Made by a program: the position numbers and the translations under genes. This document shows positions 8,589 through 16,355 of a DNA stretch of 20,547 bases, piece by piece (within the stretch, counting starts at the first letter, position 1; every line of letters starts with the position of its first letter). Under the pieces are notes generated by a model. That model saw only the letters and a program-made list of their open reading frames with translations, was not told where the DNA came from and did not search any database. Source of the DNA: CARZYU01 sp964370085 (GTDB lineage Bacteria; Bacillota_I; Bacilli_A; RF39; UBA660); contig CAYJHI010000020.1 of assembly GCA_964370085.1 (NCBI GenBank), positions 1 through 20,547 on the forward strand, given 5' to 3'.

Positions 8589-9728
8589 AGATAACTTTGC
8601 TGTATCTATGCTTTGATACATATTTGTAATAATTTCGTTATATTTTTCTTCTATTATTGTATGGTTTGCTAGTATGCTGTCATCTAATTTACTGAATGGA
8701 TATAATTCAAAGGTATTACAGGTCCAATTAGATCCATCTGCTAATGGATAACAAATAGCATCTGTGTAAACTAGTTCTGTTCCTAAATTATGAATTGTAA
8801 CACTGTCTGTCACTCCATCTATTGTTTTTTTTGTTATATCAATACTGGCAATCGCTCCTACTAATTGATTTTCTTGAAGTTGACCTGAGATGAAGTTTCC
8901 TAATGAATACATTACTAATGTGTCATTTATATAAGTGATTGGTTGAATAACATGAGGATGATGTCCAATGACTACATCAACATTTAAACTTGCTAGTTCG
9001 TTTGCAATTGTTGTTTGTTCTTCGTTAGGAATGTGTGTATACTCTACTCCCCAATGCATTGATACTAATAATACATCTACTTTATCTCTTAATCTTTCAA
9101 CATCTTCTTTTACTTTTTCATAATTATAAACGTTAACTAAATATTCTTTTCCTTGTGGAGTATTTAGTCCGTTAGTCAGAGTTGTATATGATAGTAAGGC
9201 ATATGTTATTCCTTGTTCTTCTCCAATAATATCTGTTGTTCTTTCTTCTTCTGAGCGATAAGTTCCTGCTGTTATAACACCTTCTTGGCTATCCCAATAA
9301 TTTAAGGAATTCATAATGGCTTCTTCTCCTCGGTCATAACTATGGTTGTTAGCTAGTGCTACTATGTTGAATCCCATATCAACGAAAGCATCTCCAACTT
9401 CATAAGGGGAGTTAAATCTTGGATATGAGCTTAATCCTAATTCTGTTCCTCCTAGAATAGTCTCTTGATTATAAAATGCTAATTCATGATCTTCTATTAA
9501 TGGTTTTACTTGATCAAACATATAAGTAAAATCGTAACCTGTACTTGTTTTGGCGTCGGTGTAAAGAGCACTATGAATTAAAGCATCTCCAACCATTGCT
9601 AAAGAAATTGTAGTTTCTTCTATTACGGGTGGTGTTGGTTCAACTGGTTGTACTTCTTCTTTTTTTTCTTCTTCACTACAAGCACTTATTAAAAGTACTA
9701 GTAATACTAAAATAAATATTTTTTTCAT
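8574..9728 (-). CDS. CapA-family metallophosphatase-like lipoprotein
   Basis: This 384-residue protein starts with a lipoprotein signal peptide: charged KK, hydrophobic core and lipobox ISAC with the lipidated Cys at 17. A Glu/Pro-rich spacer (19-38) follows. The CapA/PgsA-type calcineurin-like domain shows MVGDALIH (45-52), NQET (87-90), ALANNHSYDRG (124-134), MHWGVEY (224-230), GHHPHVIQP (255-263) and YSLGNF (274-279). The protein should therefore be anchored on the outer membrane face. Relatives are tied to poly-gamma-glutamate or other surface-polymer metabolism, but no capB, capC or pgs partner is present here, so its substrate is open. It lies 7 bp after the phosphorylase gene with a GAGGAAG ribosome site, and is last in its operon. 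Confidence 0.9.
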   Translation of the reverse strand: MKKIFILVLLVLLISACSEEEKKEEVQPVEPTPPVIEETTISLAMVGDALIHSALYTDAKTSTGYDFTYMFDQVKPLIEDHELAFYNQETILGGTELGLSSYPRFNSPYEVGDAFVDMGFNIVALANNHSYDRGEEAIMNSLNYWDSQEGVITAGTYRSEEERTTDIIGEEQGITYALLSYTTLTNGLNTPQGKEYLVNVYNYEKVKEDVERLRDKVDVLLVSMHWGVEYTHIPNEEQTTIANELASLNVDVVIGHHPHVIQPITYINDTLVMYSLGNFISGQLQENQLVGAIASIDITKKTIDGVTDSVTIHNLGTELVYTDAICYPLADGSNWTCNTFELYPFSKLDDSILANHTIIEEKYNEIITNMYQSIDTAKLSKEAQ

Positions 9729-9735
9729 ACTTCCT

Positions 9736-10956
9736 CTATTCTATTACTATAAAATCTTCCATTTCAATATTAGGACACTTTTTATCATAGTAAATAGTCA
9801 TTATAGTATCTTCAGGATTAACTTGGTCATCCACTTGTTTTTCTAAGACAATTCCTACTTCAAAATTAATGGCTTGTCCTTTTTCTTTTCTACCTGCTCC
9901 TAGTTCAACTCCTAGTAATCCTAATTTATGAGCATCAATACTTTTAATAAGTCCTTCTTTAGGTGCTTTTATTTCTAGAAAGTTTTCACTTACTTTTAAA
10001 GATGTTATATCACCACCTTGTGCTGTGACGAATTCTAAAAATTTATTATATGCTCTTCCACTTATCAAGCTGTTTATAACTTCTTCTTTTGCTTGATAAT
10101 ATTCTATATCTTTACCCATACTAACTAAGTTAGTGGCAAGTTCAATACAAAGATCTCTTAAATAATCTGTTGTTTCATTTTTTAAAACACTTATTACTTC
10201 TTTTATTTCTAAACTGTTACCAATGGCTTTTCCTAGAGGATTATCCATATTGGTTATTAATGTTTTCACCTCTTTATTAAAACTTTTTCCAATGTTAATC
10301 ATTAACTCAGATAATTTTTCTGCCTCTTCTTTTGTTTTTAAAAAAGCTCCTTTTCCTAATTTTATATCTATTAAAATTTTATCAGCACCACTAGCAATTT
10401 TTTTGCTCATAATACTTACGGCGATTAAAGGTATTGATGCAACTGTATTTGTTACATCTCTTAAGGCATATACTTTTTTATCCATAGGTACTAAGTTCGC
10501 TGTTTGAGAAATAACTGCCATATTGATATCTCTAACTTGTTTTATAAACATTTCTTCATCTAGTGTTGTTTGGAATCCTTCTATACTTTCTAATTTATCA
10601 ATTGTACCACCCGTATGTCCTAATCCTCTGCCACTCATCTTTGCAAACTTAACTCCACATGCGGCGACAATTGGTCCTATTATTAAAGTTGTTTTATCTC
10701 CTACTCCACCTGTTGAATGTTTATCTACTTTTATACCATCTATTGCATCTAATACTATTGTATCTCCACTTTGAATAAAAATATTTGTAAGATTATATAT
10801 TTCTTCATCACTCATACCATTTTGACAAATTGCTTTTAATAGTTTTGTCATTTCTTCATCTGATAGTTCTTCATTTAAGTAACTATTAAAAACTAAAGAT
10901 AGTTCTTCTTTAGTTAGGTTTTCATTATTTTGTTTTTTCTTTATTATATCTTGCAT
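9736..10956 (-). CDS. pdp: Pyrimidine-nucleoside phosphorylase
   Basis: The enzyme splits uridine, deoxyuridine or thymidine with phosphate into base and (deoxy)ribose-1-phosphate for salvage in the cytoplasm. The 406 residues include KVDKHSTGGVGDKTTL (76-91, phosphate binding) and the family signature SGRGLGHTGGTIDKLE (108-123). The base-binding residues R166, S181 and K185 occur in YALRDVT and VSIMSKK. The C-terminal alpha/beta domain contains AGRKEKGQAIN. It is somewhat shorter than typical Firmicutes enzymes (about 430), mainly in the C-terminal half. Its ATG shares the A of the upstream gene's TAA (TAATG), with AAGGAG in front, which suggests translational coupling. DeoA-type thymidine phosphorylase is the alternative name; the length and overall pattern favour the broad-specificity form. 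Confidence 0.95.
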   Translation of the reverse strand: MQDIIKKKQNNENLTKEELSLVFNSYLNEELSDEEMTKLLKAICQNGMSDEEIYNLTNIFIQSGDTIVLDAIDGIKVDKHSTGGVGDKTTLIIGPIVAACGVKFAKMSGRGLGHTGGTIDKLESIEGFQTTLDEEMFIKQVRDINMAVISQTANLVPMDKKVYALRDVTNTVASIPLIAVSIMSKKIASGADKILIDIKLGKGAFLKTKEEAEKLSELMINIGKSFNKEVKTLITNMDNPLGKAIGNSLEIKEVISVLKNETTDYLRDLCIELATNLVSMGKDIEYYQAKEEVINSLISGRAYNKFLEFVTAQGGDITSLKVSENFLEIKAPKEGLIKSIDAHKLGLLGVELGAGRKEKGQAINFEVGIVLEKQVDDQVNPEDTIMTIYYDKKCPNIEMEDFIVIE

Positions 10957-11564
10957 TAATTCTCCTTATAATAATCCTCTTTAATTGTTTCTTTAAGTCG
11001 TCCAATAACCAAAGAATTTTCAGGTATATCCACAGTAACAGTAGTAGATGCCGCGATTTGAGAATTTTTTTCCACAATTATAGGGGAAACAAGAGTTGTA
11101 TGTGCTCCGATTGAAACTCCTTCTTTTATAATACTATTACTTTTTATTCTTGTTTTTGAATTATAATTGGCAATGATAGTAGATGCTCCTACATTAACAT
11201 TATCAGTGATGTTCACATCTCCTAAGTAACTTAAATGTTTAGCTTTATTATTATTACCAATTTCACTTCTTTTAATTTCAACAAAATTGCCGATTATATT
11301 ATTATTACTAATAATATTGTTATCTAAATGTGCAAATGGACCTATTTCATTATTATTACCTATATCGCAGTTTTCAATATATGAGGCTTTAATTTTGTTA
11401 TTTAGCCCAATAGTACTATTAATTATGACAGTGTTAGAATCAATTACTGTATTAGCAGCAATTTTACTTCTTCCACGGATAGTAACATTAGGATAAATAA
11501 TTACGCCTTCTTCTATGATTACTTCTTTATCAATATAAGTTGTTCTTTGATCAATTATCTTCAT
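10956..11564 (-). CDS. Stand-alone GlmU-like left-handed beta-helix acetyltransferase
   Basis: This 202-residue protein resembles the C-terminal half of GlmU, which acetylates glucosamine-1-phosphate, but lacks the whole N-terminal uridylyltransferase domain. Repeated hexapeptides run from about 17 to 185. It shares GPFAHL (75-80), GNFVEIK (92-98), KAKHLSYLGD (107-116, with the catalytic-type H110) and NY (133-134). Differences from GlmU: the RPG arginine is replaced by D81-N-N, NYDG is NYNS, and GAGTI is GASTI. Upstream in-frame ATG at 11585 exists, but AAGGAGG (11577-11571) lies 6 nt before the ATG at 11564, so the shorter start is chosen. It overlaps the YihY gene by 14 bp and the phosphorylase gene by 1 bp. 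GlmU-derived function is inferred; another sugar acetyltransferase is possible. Confidence 0.85.
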   Translation of the reverse strand: MKIIDQRTTYIDKEVIIEEGVIIYPNVTIRGRSKIAANTVIDSNTVIINSTIGLNNKIKASYIENCDIGNNNEIGPFAHLDNNIISNNNIIGNFVEIKRSEIGNNNKAKHLSYLGDVNITDNVNVGASTIIANYNSKTRIKSNSIIKEGVSIGAHTTLVSPIIVEKNSQIAASTTVTVDIPENSLVIGRLKETIKEDYYKEN

Positions 11565-12384
11565 TTGTTTCCTCCTTATATTCATGGTCTAATTCTGCAT
11601 TAAGTGCTAGTCCAATGGTAAAGATATATGCTAGGATATAAATCCACAACATTAAAATGATTAAATTGGAAATATATCCATATATTTCTGTATAATTGGA
11701 GAATGAATTTATCCAAATGGAATATAAATAAGTTATTATAATCCAGCCGACGGTTGTAAAAAGTGATCCAAGTCTTGTATGTTTGTGTTCTATTTTCTTA
11801 TCAGGAGCATAGACATAAATTACTCTCAAGTTCAAGTATACAAACAATAATGACAATGGATATCTAATTATTTGGAACATAATATATACAAAATCTACTA
11901 TAGAATTTTGCCCTACTATAGAATTAATACCTGCAAAAATAGCATCTCCAAAAGCTGGTATTACTAGTAGGAATATTACGATTAGAATTAATATAAATGT
12001 TAATCCTATTGATTTAAGTCTTCCTTTTAAATATGATGCATTTTTTGTATTATAAATATTATTTGCTACTACACTCATGGAATAAAGTCCATTAGATGCT
12101 AAGATGAAAGCTGATACAAAGAAAATAAAAAGATTTACTATATGAGTATCGCTAGCGAAAATAGGCATAATAAAATCGGCAATATCGGCTGGAAATACCG
12201 AGTAAATCATATCTAAAAATTCTGTATTTGATAATGAAAACAAACCGACTATAGTCCCTATAAGTGCTATTAATGGAATGATGGATAGAACAATAAAAAA
12301 AGCAAGTTGACCTGGTAGTACACTCATTTGCGGTTTCCTTACAATTAAATATACTCGTTTTACAAACTTGCTTATTCTATTCAT
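11551..12384 (-). CDS. YihY/BrkB-family inner membrane protein
   Basis: This is a 277-residue membrane protein with about six hydrophobic segments. Family features include the N-terminal LPGQLAFFIVLSIIPLIALI segment (23-42), the segment around ASNGLYSMSVVANNIYNTKN, and a C-terminal ILAYIFTIGLALNAELDHEY that places acidic residues just after the last helix. The family was once annotated as ribonuclease BN, which is wrong; its actual function is unknown, with a transporter or envelope role often suggested. It begins 2 bp after the sensor gene and ends in TGA within the start region of the next gene, so the genes are almost certainly co-transcribed. Confidence 0.9.
   Translation of the reverse strand: MNRISKFVKRVYLIVRKPQMSVLPGQLAFFIVLSIIPLIALIGTIVGLFSLSNTEFLDMIYSVFPADIADFIMPIFASDTHIVNLFIFFVSAFILASNGLYSMSVVANNIYNTKNASYLKGRLKSIGLTFILILIVIFLLVIPAFGDAIFAGINSIVGQNSIVDFVYIMFQIIRYPLSLLFVYLNLRVIYVYAPDKKIEHKHTRLGSLFTTVGWIIITYLYSIWINSFSNYTEIYGYISNLIILMLWIYILAYIFTIGLALNAELDHEYKEETNEDN
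11571..11577 (-). promoter_or_regulatory. Ribosome binding site that fixes the GlmU-like start
   Basis: AAGGAGG on the minus strand is 6 nt upstream of the ATG at 11564-11562. It lies downstream of an alternative in-frame ATG at 11585, so translation should begin at the internal ATG. It also lies inside the last codons of the YihY gene, favouring coupled translation. Confidence 0.85.
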
Positions 12385-12386
12385 TT

Positions 12387-14426
12387 CTACTTATCCATTT
12401 CTTTATTTTTTCTCATGTCAATAGTTGCTTCATTAATAGCATCTCCTATTAATTTAATATCATCTAAGATCATACTGAAGCCAATAGATGCTCCAAATTC
12501 ATGTGGTAAATTTTTCATTTCTTTATTTAATTTTTTTGTATATGTAGACATTTGTTGTTCACTATAACCTACCAAATAAATTAGGAATTCGTTACCATCA
12601 GTTCTGATAATTTCACTGTTTTCTAATTGGGTATTAACTAAGATAGCGGCAGCTTTAACAATTAAATTATCCCCTGCTTCATGTCCATAGTTATCATTAA
12701 CATATTTAACATTATTTAAATCAATTACAACAATCGCCTGTGGATAAACATCACTAGCTTCCCACTCTTCTGTTTTTAAATTTAAATAATTTCTATTTTT
12801 TAATGACGTTAATAAATCTGTATATTTGCGCCTTTCGTCTTTGCGTACTACTTTAATTTGATTTCTTTTTTTAACAATTATATATGTTACTACGGCAATA
12901 ATAATAGGTAACAACACTGCTCCTAGTATAATAAAATATACTGTTTCAAATGTTGATCTTTCAAATAAAGATAACTGTAATGTATTAAGGCCGTTTTGAC
13001 GATACTTGTAATACGAATTAGTATTTATAATGTAATTGAACATATCATAAAATACTTGATCATCATTACTAATTAAGAAACGATAATCATTAGTCATACT
13101 ATTTGTATATAGTAAATCATAATCAATAAATAGTGTATTGTGATAATAATCATATATTTCTTTATCAATTACTATTAGTCTTCCGTTAGAATCACTAGCA
13201 ATACTATTAACTGATGAATAATTAGTAATATTTACATCATTATTAGCAGTTACGTAGTCATATAAGTAATCTTTTTCTAGCATTGCAACATCATGATTTT
13301 TTAATGCTTCAAAACTATTAATTATATATTGGTCACTAGCTTTTCCAATAACAACATACTTTTCAATAAATGGAGATGTTGTCGTTAAGTAATCACTTGT
13401 ATTGTGTTGGTTGTTCGAAAATGCTATATCAATTTCATTATCATTAATAGCTTGTTGTAATTGTTCATACGAAGAATATTTTCTATATTCAAACTCAATA
13501 CCTGTAAGTCTGGCAATTCTGTTGATATATTCACTTGCTATACCTTCTGCTTGACCATCTATAGTAACTTCATATGGTGCATTTTCAACATATCCATATA
13601 TATAGTTTTTAGATACTAAATCTGCTTCATCTTTAGAAGCAATACTATTTTTTTCTAAGTAATAATCAAAAAAGGTGTTGTTGTATTCTTCTGTATAATA
13701 ATTATTCATCCAATTATTAAAATATTTTGTTACAATCTCATTTAATCTTTCGTCACTATCACTTAATGTTAGAACTAACTTTTTACTAACTTCTGATATA
13801 TAATAATTTATTTTATAGACGTCACTTGTCATTATTTTATCCATATACATAATATTAGGAACTGCTATAAAACTAATTTCGTTATTATCTAAAGCTGTAT
13901 ATAACTCATCAATTGTGTCATACCCTGTTAAGGTTGTGTTTTTAGCAGATTTAAAATAATAAGTAAGTTCTGCTACTTCTTCACTGAACACACCGACATT
14001 TTGACTTTCTATATCTTCTAAACTAGTTATTTTATAATCTTCTTTTGAAATTAATACATAACTATCTTCAAATACTACTAAATCTTTTTCAGTTAAATTT
14101 TCGTTGTTATTTAAAATTCTGAAGCGATAACTAGTCGAACTAGTTGTTTCTTCTTTTGAATATGGTACTTTGTTTATTTCAATTAATGTATCTGTACTAA
14201 AATCAGAAAGCATTGAAAATAATACACCATTACCACCTATTCCATATAAAGGATAGTCATTAACAATTTCAAAGTCTATAACATTTAAGGCATTTTCTTC
14301 GATCCATCTTTTATCACTAACAGAAAGTGACGTTTCTTCATCTGATGTATTATAGTATGAATAAACAATTAAAAAGACTACGATTGCAATAAAAACTGGT
14401 ATGATGACAAATAATTTCTTTTTCAT
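12387..14426 (-). CDS. Transmembrane sensor: two solute-binding-like modules + degenerate GGDEF domain
   Basis: The protein has 679 residues. A signal anchor (about 5-24) leads to a large external part (about 30-490) that looks like two periplasmic-binding-protein (SBP_bac_3-like) modules: the first with SLEDIESQNVGVF, the second with YEVTIDGQAEGIASEYINRI, EFEYRKYSSYEQL and DIAFSN. A membrane helix (about 497-518) precedes a cytoplasmic GGDEF-fold domain (about 530-679) with TDLLTSLKNRNYL, IDLNNVKYVNDNYGHEAGD (568 onward) and RTDGNEFLIYL. The signature is DGNEF (610-614) instead of GGDEF/GGEEF and no RxxD inhibitory site precedes it, so c-di-GMP synthesis is doubtful. An external ligand is presumably signalled inward. 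AGGAGG precedes the ATG, 15 bp after the previous gene. Confidence 0.88.
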   Translation of the reverse strand: MKKKLFVIIPVFIAIVVFLIVYSYYNTSDEETSLSVSDKRWIEENALNVIDFEIVNDYPLYGIGGNGVLFSMLSDFSTDTLIEINKVPYSKEETTSSTSYRFRILNNNENLTEKDLVVFEDSYVLISKEDYKITSLEDIESQNVGVFSEEVAELTYYFKSAKNTTLTGYDTIDELYTALDNNEISFIAVPNIMYMDKIMTSDVYKINYYISEVSKKLVLTLSDSDERLNEIVTKYFNNWMNNYYTEEYNNTFFDYYLEKNSIASKDEADLVSKNYIYGYVENAPYEVTIDGQAEGIASEYINRIARLTGIEFEYRKYSSYEQLQQAINDNEIDIAFSNNQHNTSDYLTTTSPFIEKYVVIGKASDQYIINSFEALKNHDVAMLEKDYLYDYVTANNDVNITNYSSVNSIASDSNGRLIVIDKEIYDYYHNTLFIDYDLLYTNSMTNDYRFLISNDDQVFYDMFNYIINTNSYYKYRQNGLNTLQLSLFERSTFETVYFIILGAVLLPIIIAVVTYIIVKKRNQIKVVRKDERRKYTDLLTSLKNRNYLNLKTEEWEASDVYPQAIVVIDLNNVKYVNDNYGHEAGDNLIVKAAAILVNTQLENSEIIRTDGNEFLIYLVGYSEQQMSTYTKKLNKEMKNLPHEFGASIGFSMILDDIKLIGDAINEATIDMRKNKEMDK

Positions 14427-14441
14427 TTTTAATCCTCCTAT

Positions 14442-14891
14442 TTAATACGAAAAGATGGCTAATGAATTATGCTTAGTTCCTATAATAGGGAATGTTGCAT
14501 CTTCAACATCTTTTTTTATCATTACTTGAAAGTCATAAAAACTCAAGTATTTTTCTTCAACATTTTCTAAAATAATATTAGGTAATGCTTTTGCTGTATC
14601 AACCGTAACATCATCATTTACAGTTAAAATAACTGTTATTAATTTAGCTTCTTTTACAATGATTTCTACTTCTTTAACAGATGTATTTTCTTTGAACTTC
14701 GTTATTAATGCAGTTTGCATTTCATTAGTAAACTCATGTTCTGATAAACCTTCTATGTCACCATATAATGCCTTACCATCATCTGGGAAAAACCAGTCCT
14801 TTACTGCTAAACCTGCAAAAACTAGTATAATAAATAATAGTATAACAATAACAGTCGTTTTATTCTGTCTCATGATTTTCATTATATTCAT
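14442..14891 (-). CDS. Unrecognised 149-residue membrane-anchored protein
   Basis: I do not recognise this protein. It has a short basic N-terminus (with KIMRQNK), one hydrophobic segment (about 13-30, TVIVILLFIILVFAGLAV) and a soluble acidic, probably extracytoplasmic domain of about 115 residues rich in beta-forming stretches (KEVEIIVKEAKLITVILTV, 73-91). No lipobox or catalytic motif is seen. It is the first gene after its own promoter and has a ribosome site AAGGA about 9 nt before the chosen ATG; a second ATG three codons later is less well placed. It lies directly upstream of the tandem-SBP/GGDEF sensor and is likely co-transcribed, so a partner role in sensing is a guess from context only. 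Confidence 0.75.
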   Translation of the reverse strand: MNIMKIMRQNKTTVIVILLFIILVFAGLAVKDWFFPDDGKALYGDIEGLSEHEFTNEMQTALITKFKENTSVKEVEIIVKEAKLITVILTVNDDVTVDTAKALPNIILENVEEKYLSFYDFQVMIKKDVEDATFPIIGTKHNSLAIFSY

Positions 14892-14914
14892 AATTTCACA
14901 TCCTTGTATTTTAT

Positions 14915-14943
14915 ATTATACACCATGTTTTTTATAAGTGCAA
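14915..14943 (-). promoter_or_regulatory. Promoter of the sensor/YihY/GlmU-like/pdp/capA-like operon
   Basis: On the minus strand, -35 TTGCAC (14943-14938) and -10 TATAAT (14920-14915) are 17 bp apart. The -35 begins 2 bp after the gatB stop. The predicted start is near 14908, giving a leader of about 17 nt with AAGGA. No terminator hairpin separates it from gatB, so read-through from gatCAB is also possible. Confidence 0.82.
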
Positions 14944-14945
14944 TT

Positions 14946-16355
14946 TTATTGTTTGTTTAATTCTTCTAATAAAAGTTGATTAACTAGACTTGGGTTAGCA
15001 GATCCTTTAGTTTCTTTCATAATTTGTCCCATTAAATATTTAGTTGCTCTTTCTTTTCCTTCTTTGTAATCTACTATACTTTGTGGATTGTCATTTATGA
15101 CTTTAGTTACTATTTCAAGTAATAAATTGCTGTCACTAATGTTGGTAATATTTTTTTCTTTTATTATTCCTTCTAGACTTTTTTCTGTACTCAATAAATC
15201 TTCTAGTATATCTTTAACATTTTTACTAGTTAATTCTTTAGAAGAAATTTTATTAACTAAATTTATAAATTTATCTCTTGTTAAACTAGTTTCTTCGATA
15301 GAAAGATTTGTTTTATTTAAATATGATGCTATATCTCCTAATAATAAATTGCTAGCAATAACTAAGTCAATATTGCTATCTAAGTAGTTATTTAAATAGT
15401 TACTAACATTAATATTAGCAATTACTTTTTCTATATTAATAGGATTAAGTCCTTTTTCTAAATAAATATTGCGTCTTTCTTTGGGCATCATAGGTATAGT
15501 TTCTATTGCATTATTAATTTGTTCTTCTGTTAAATGAACAAAAGGAATATCTGGTTCTGGAAAATATCGATAATCATTTCCTACTTCTTTTACTCTCATT
15601 AATATAGTAGTAGCATTTTTCTCATCTAATCTTCTTGTTTCTTCTCTTAGAATAACACCTTGTTCTAAGAGTTCTTGTTGTCTTTTTATTTCACTATCAA
15701 TAGCAAGTTTAACATTACTGATAGAACCAATATTCTTAATTTCAATTTTAGTTCCTAAAACATCTGTTTTACTAATAGAAACATTTGCATCACATCTCAT
15801 GCTTCCTTCTTCAATCTTACAATCACTGATTCCAGCATAAAATAATGTTTCTTTTAACTTTTCTAAGTATGCTACTGCTTCATCCCCTGAAGTTATACAT
15901 GGCTTTGATACTATTTCTATTAATGGTACACCTGATCGATTAAAATCTAATAAACTAGTTGTTTCTTGATGCATGCTTTTTGCAGTGTCTTCTTCAATAT
16001 GAATTTCTTCTAAATATATTTTTTTGTTTTCAATTTCAATATAACCATTTCTACCTATTGGTGTTCTAGCTTGTGTTATTTGATAATTTTTAGCATTGTC
16101 TGGATAAAAATAATTTTTTCTATCAAAATGCATTACCTTAGTTAAATCACAGTTAAGAACATGAGCTGCTTTAATAGCTTGATTAATTACTTCTTTGTTT
16201 ATTAAAGGTAGAGTTCCTGGATATCCTAAATCGATTACATTAACATTGCTATTTGCAAAAGTATTAACTTGATTTAGTGAAGGAGAAAAGATTTTTGTTT
16301 TAGTGTGTAATTCAACGTGTACTTCAATACCAATAGTTACTTTGTAATCATTCAT
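14946..16355 (-). CDS. gatB: Aspartyl/glutamyl-tRNA amidotransferase subunit B
   Basis: GatB is the kinase and tRNA-binding subunit of GatCAB: it activates Glu-tRNAGln or Asp-tRNAAsn with ATP, and ammonia from GatA then amidates it. The 469 residues are close to the usual length (about 475). Visible motifs are IGIEVHVELHTKTKIFSPS (8-26), FYPDNAKNYQITQ (83-95), LDFNRSGVPLIEIVSKP (136-152), EEGSMRCDANVS (182-193) and YRYFPEPDIP. The YqeY-like tail has VDYKEGKERATKYLMGQIMK and KGSANPSLVNQLLLEEL. Small departures from common sequences (EEDTAK for EEDAGK, KNIGS for KNLNS) are noted but the core is intact. It directly abuts gatA, with GGAGG before the ATG. Confidence 0.97.
   Translation of the reverse strand: MNDYKVTIGIEVHVELHTKTKIFSPSLNQVNTFANSNVNVIDLGYPGTLPLINKEVINQAIKAAHVLNCDLTKVMHFDRKNYFYPDNAKNYQITQARTPIGRNGYIEIENKKIYLEEIHIEEDTAKSMHQETTSLLDFNRSGVPLIEIVSKPCITSGDEAVAYLEKLKETLFYAGISDCKIEEGSMRCDANVSISKTDVLGTKIEIKNIGSISNVKLAIDSEIKRQQELLEQGVILREETRRLDEKNATTILMRVKEVGNDYRYFPEPDIPFVHLTEEQINNAIETIPMMPKERRNIYLEKGLNPINIEKVIANINVSNYLNNYLDSNIDLVIASNLLLGDIASYLNKTNLSIEETSLTRDKFINLVNKISSKELTSKNVKDILEDLLSTEKSLEGIIKEKNITNISDSNLLLEIVTKVINDNPQSIVDYKEGKERATKYLMGQIMKETKGSANPSLVNQLLLEELNKQ

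Noticed and set aside
11551..11553. Possible Mycoplasma-type code (TGA read as Trp), given the low GC
   Set aside because: TGA ends the YihY gene here and the GT2 gene at 2542-2544, each at a family-normal length with the next ribosome site placed accordingly; Trp positions use TGG.
10956..11585. Longer version of the GlmU-like gene starting at 11585
   Set aside because: The AAGGAGG ribosome site lies inside that extension and 6 nt before the ATG at 11564, and the extra seven residues add nothing family-like.
14892..14945. Terminator between gatB and the sensor operon
   Set aside because: No GC-containing hairpin with a T-run is visible; the gap holds only a promoter and ribosome site.
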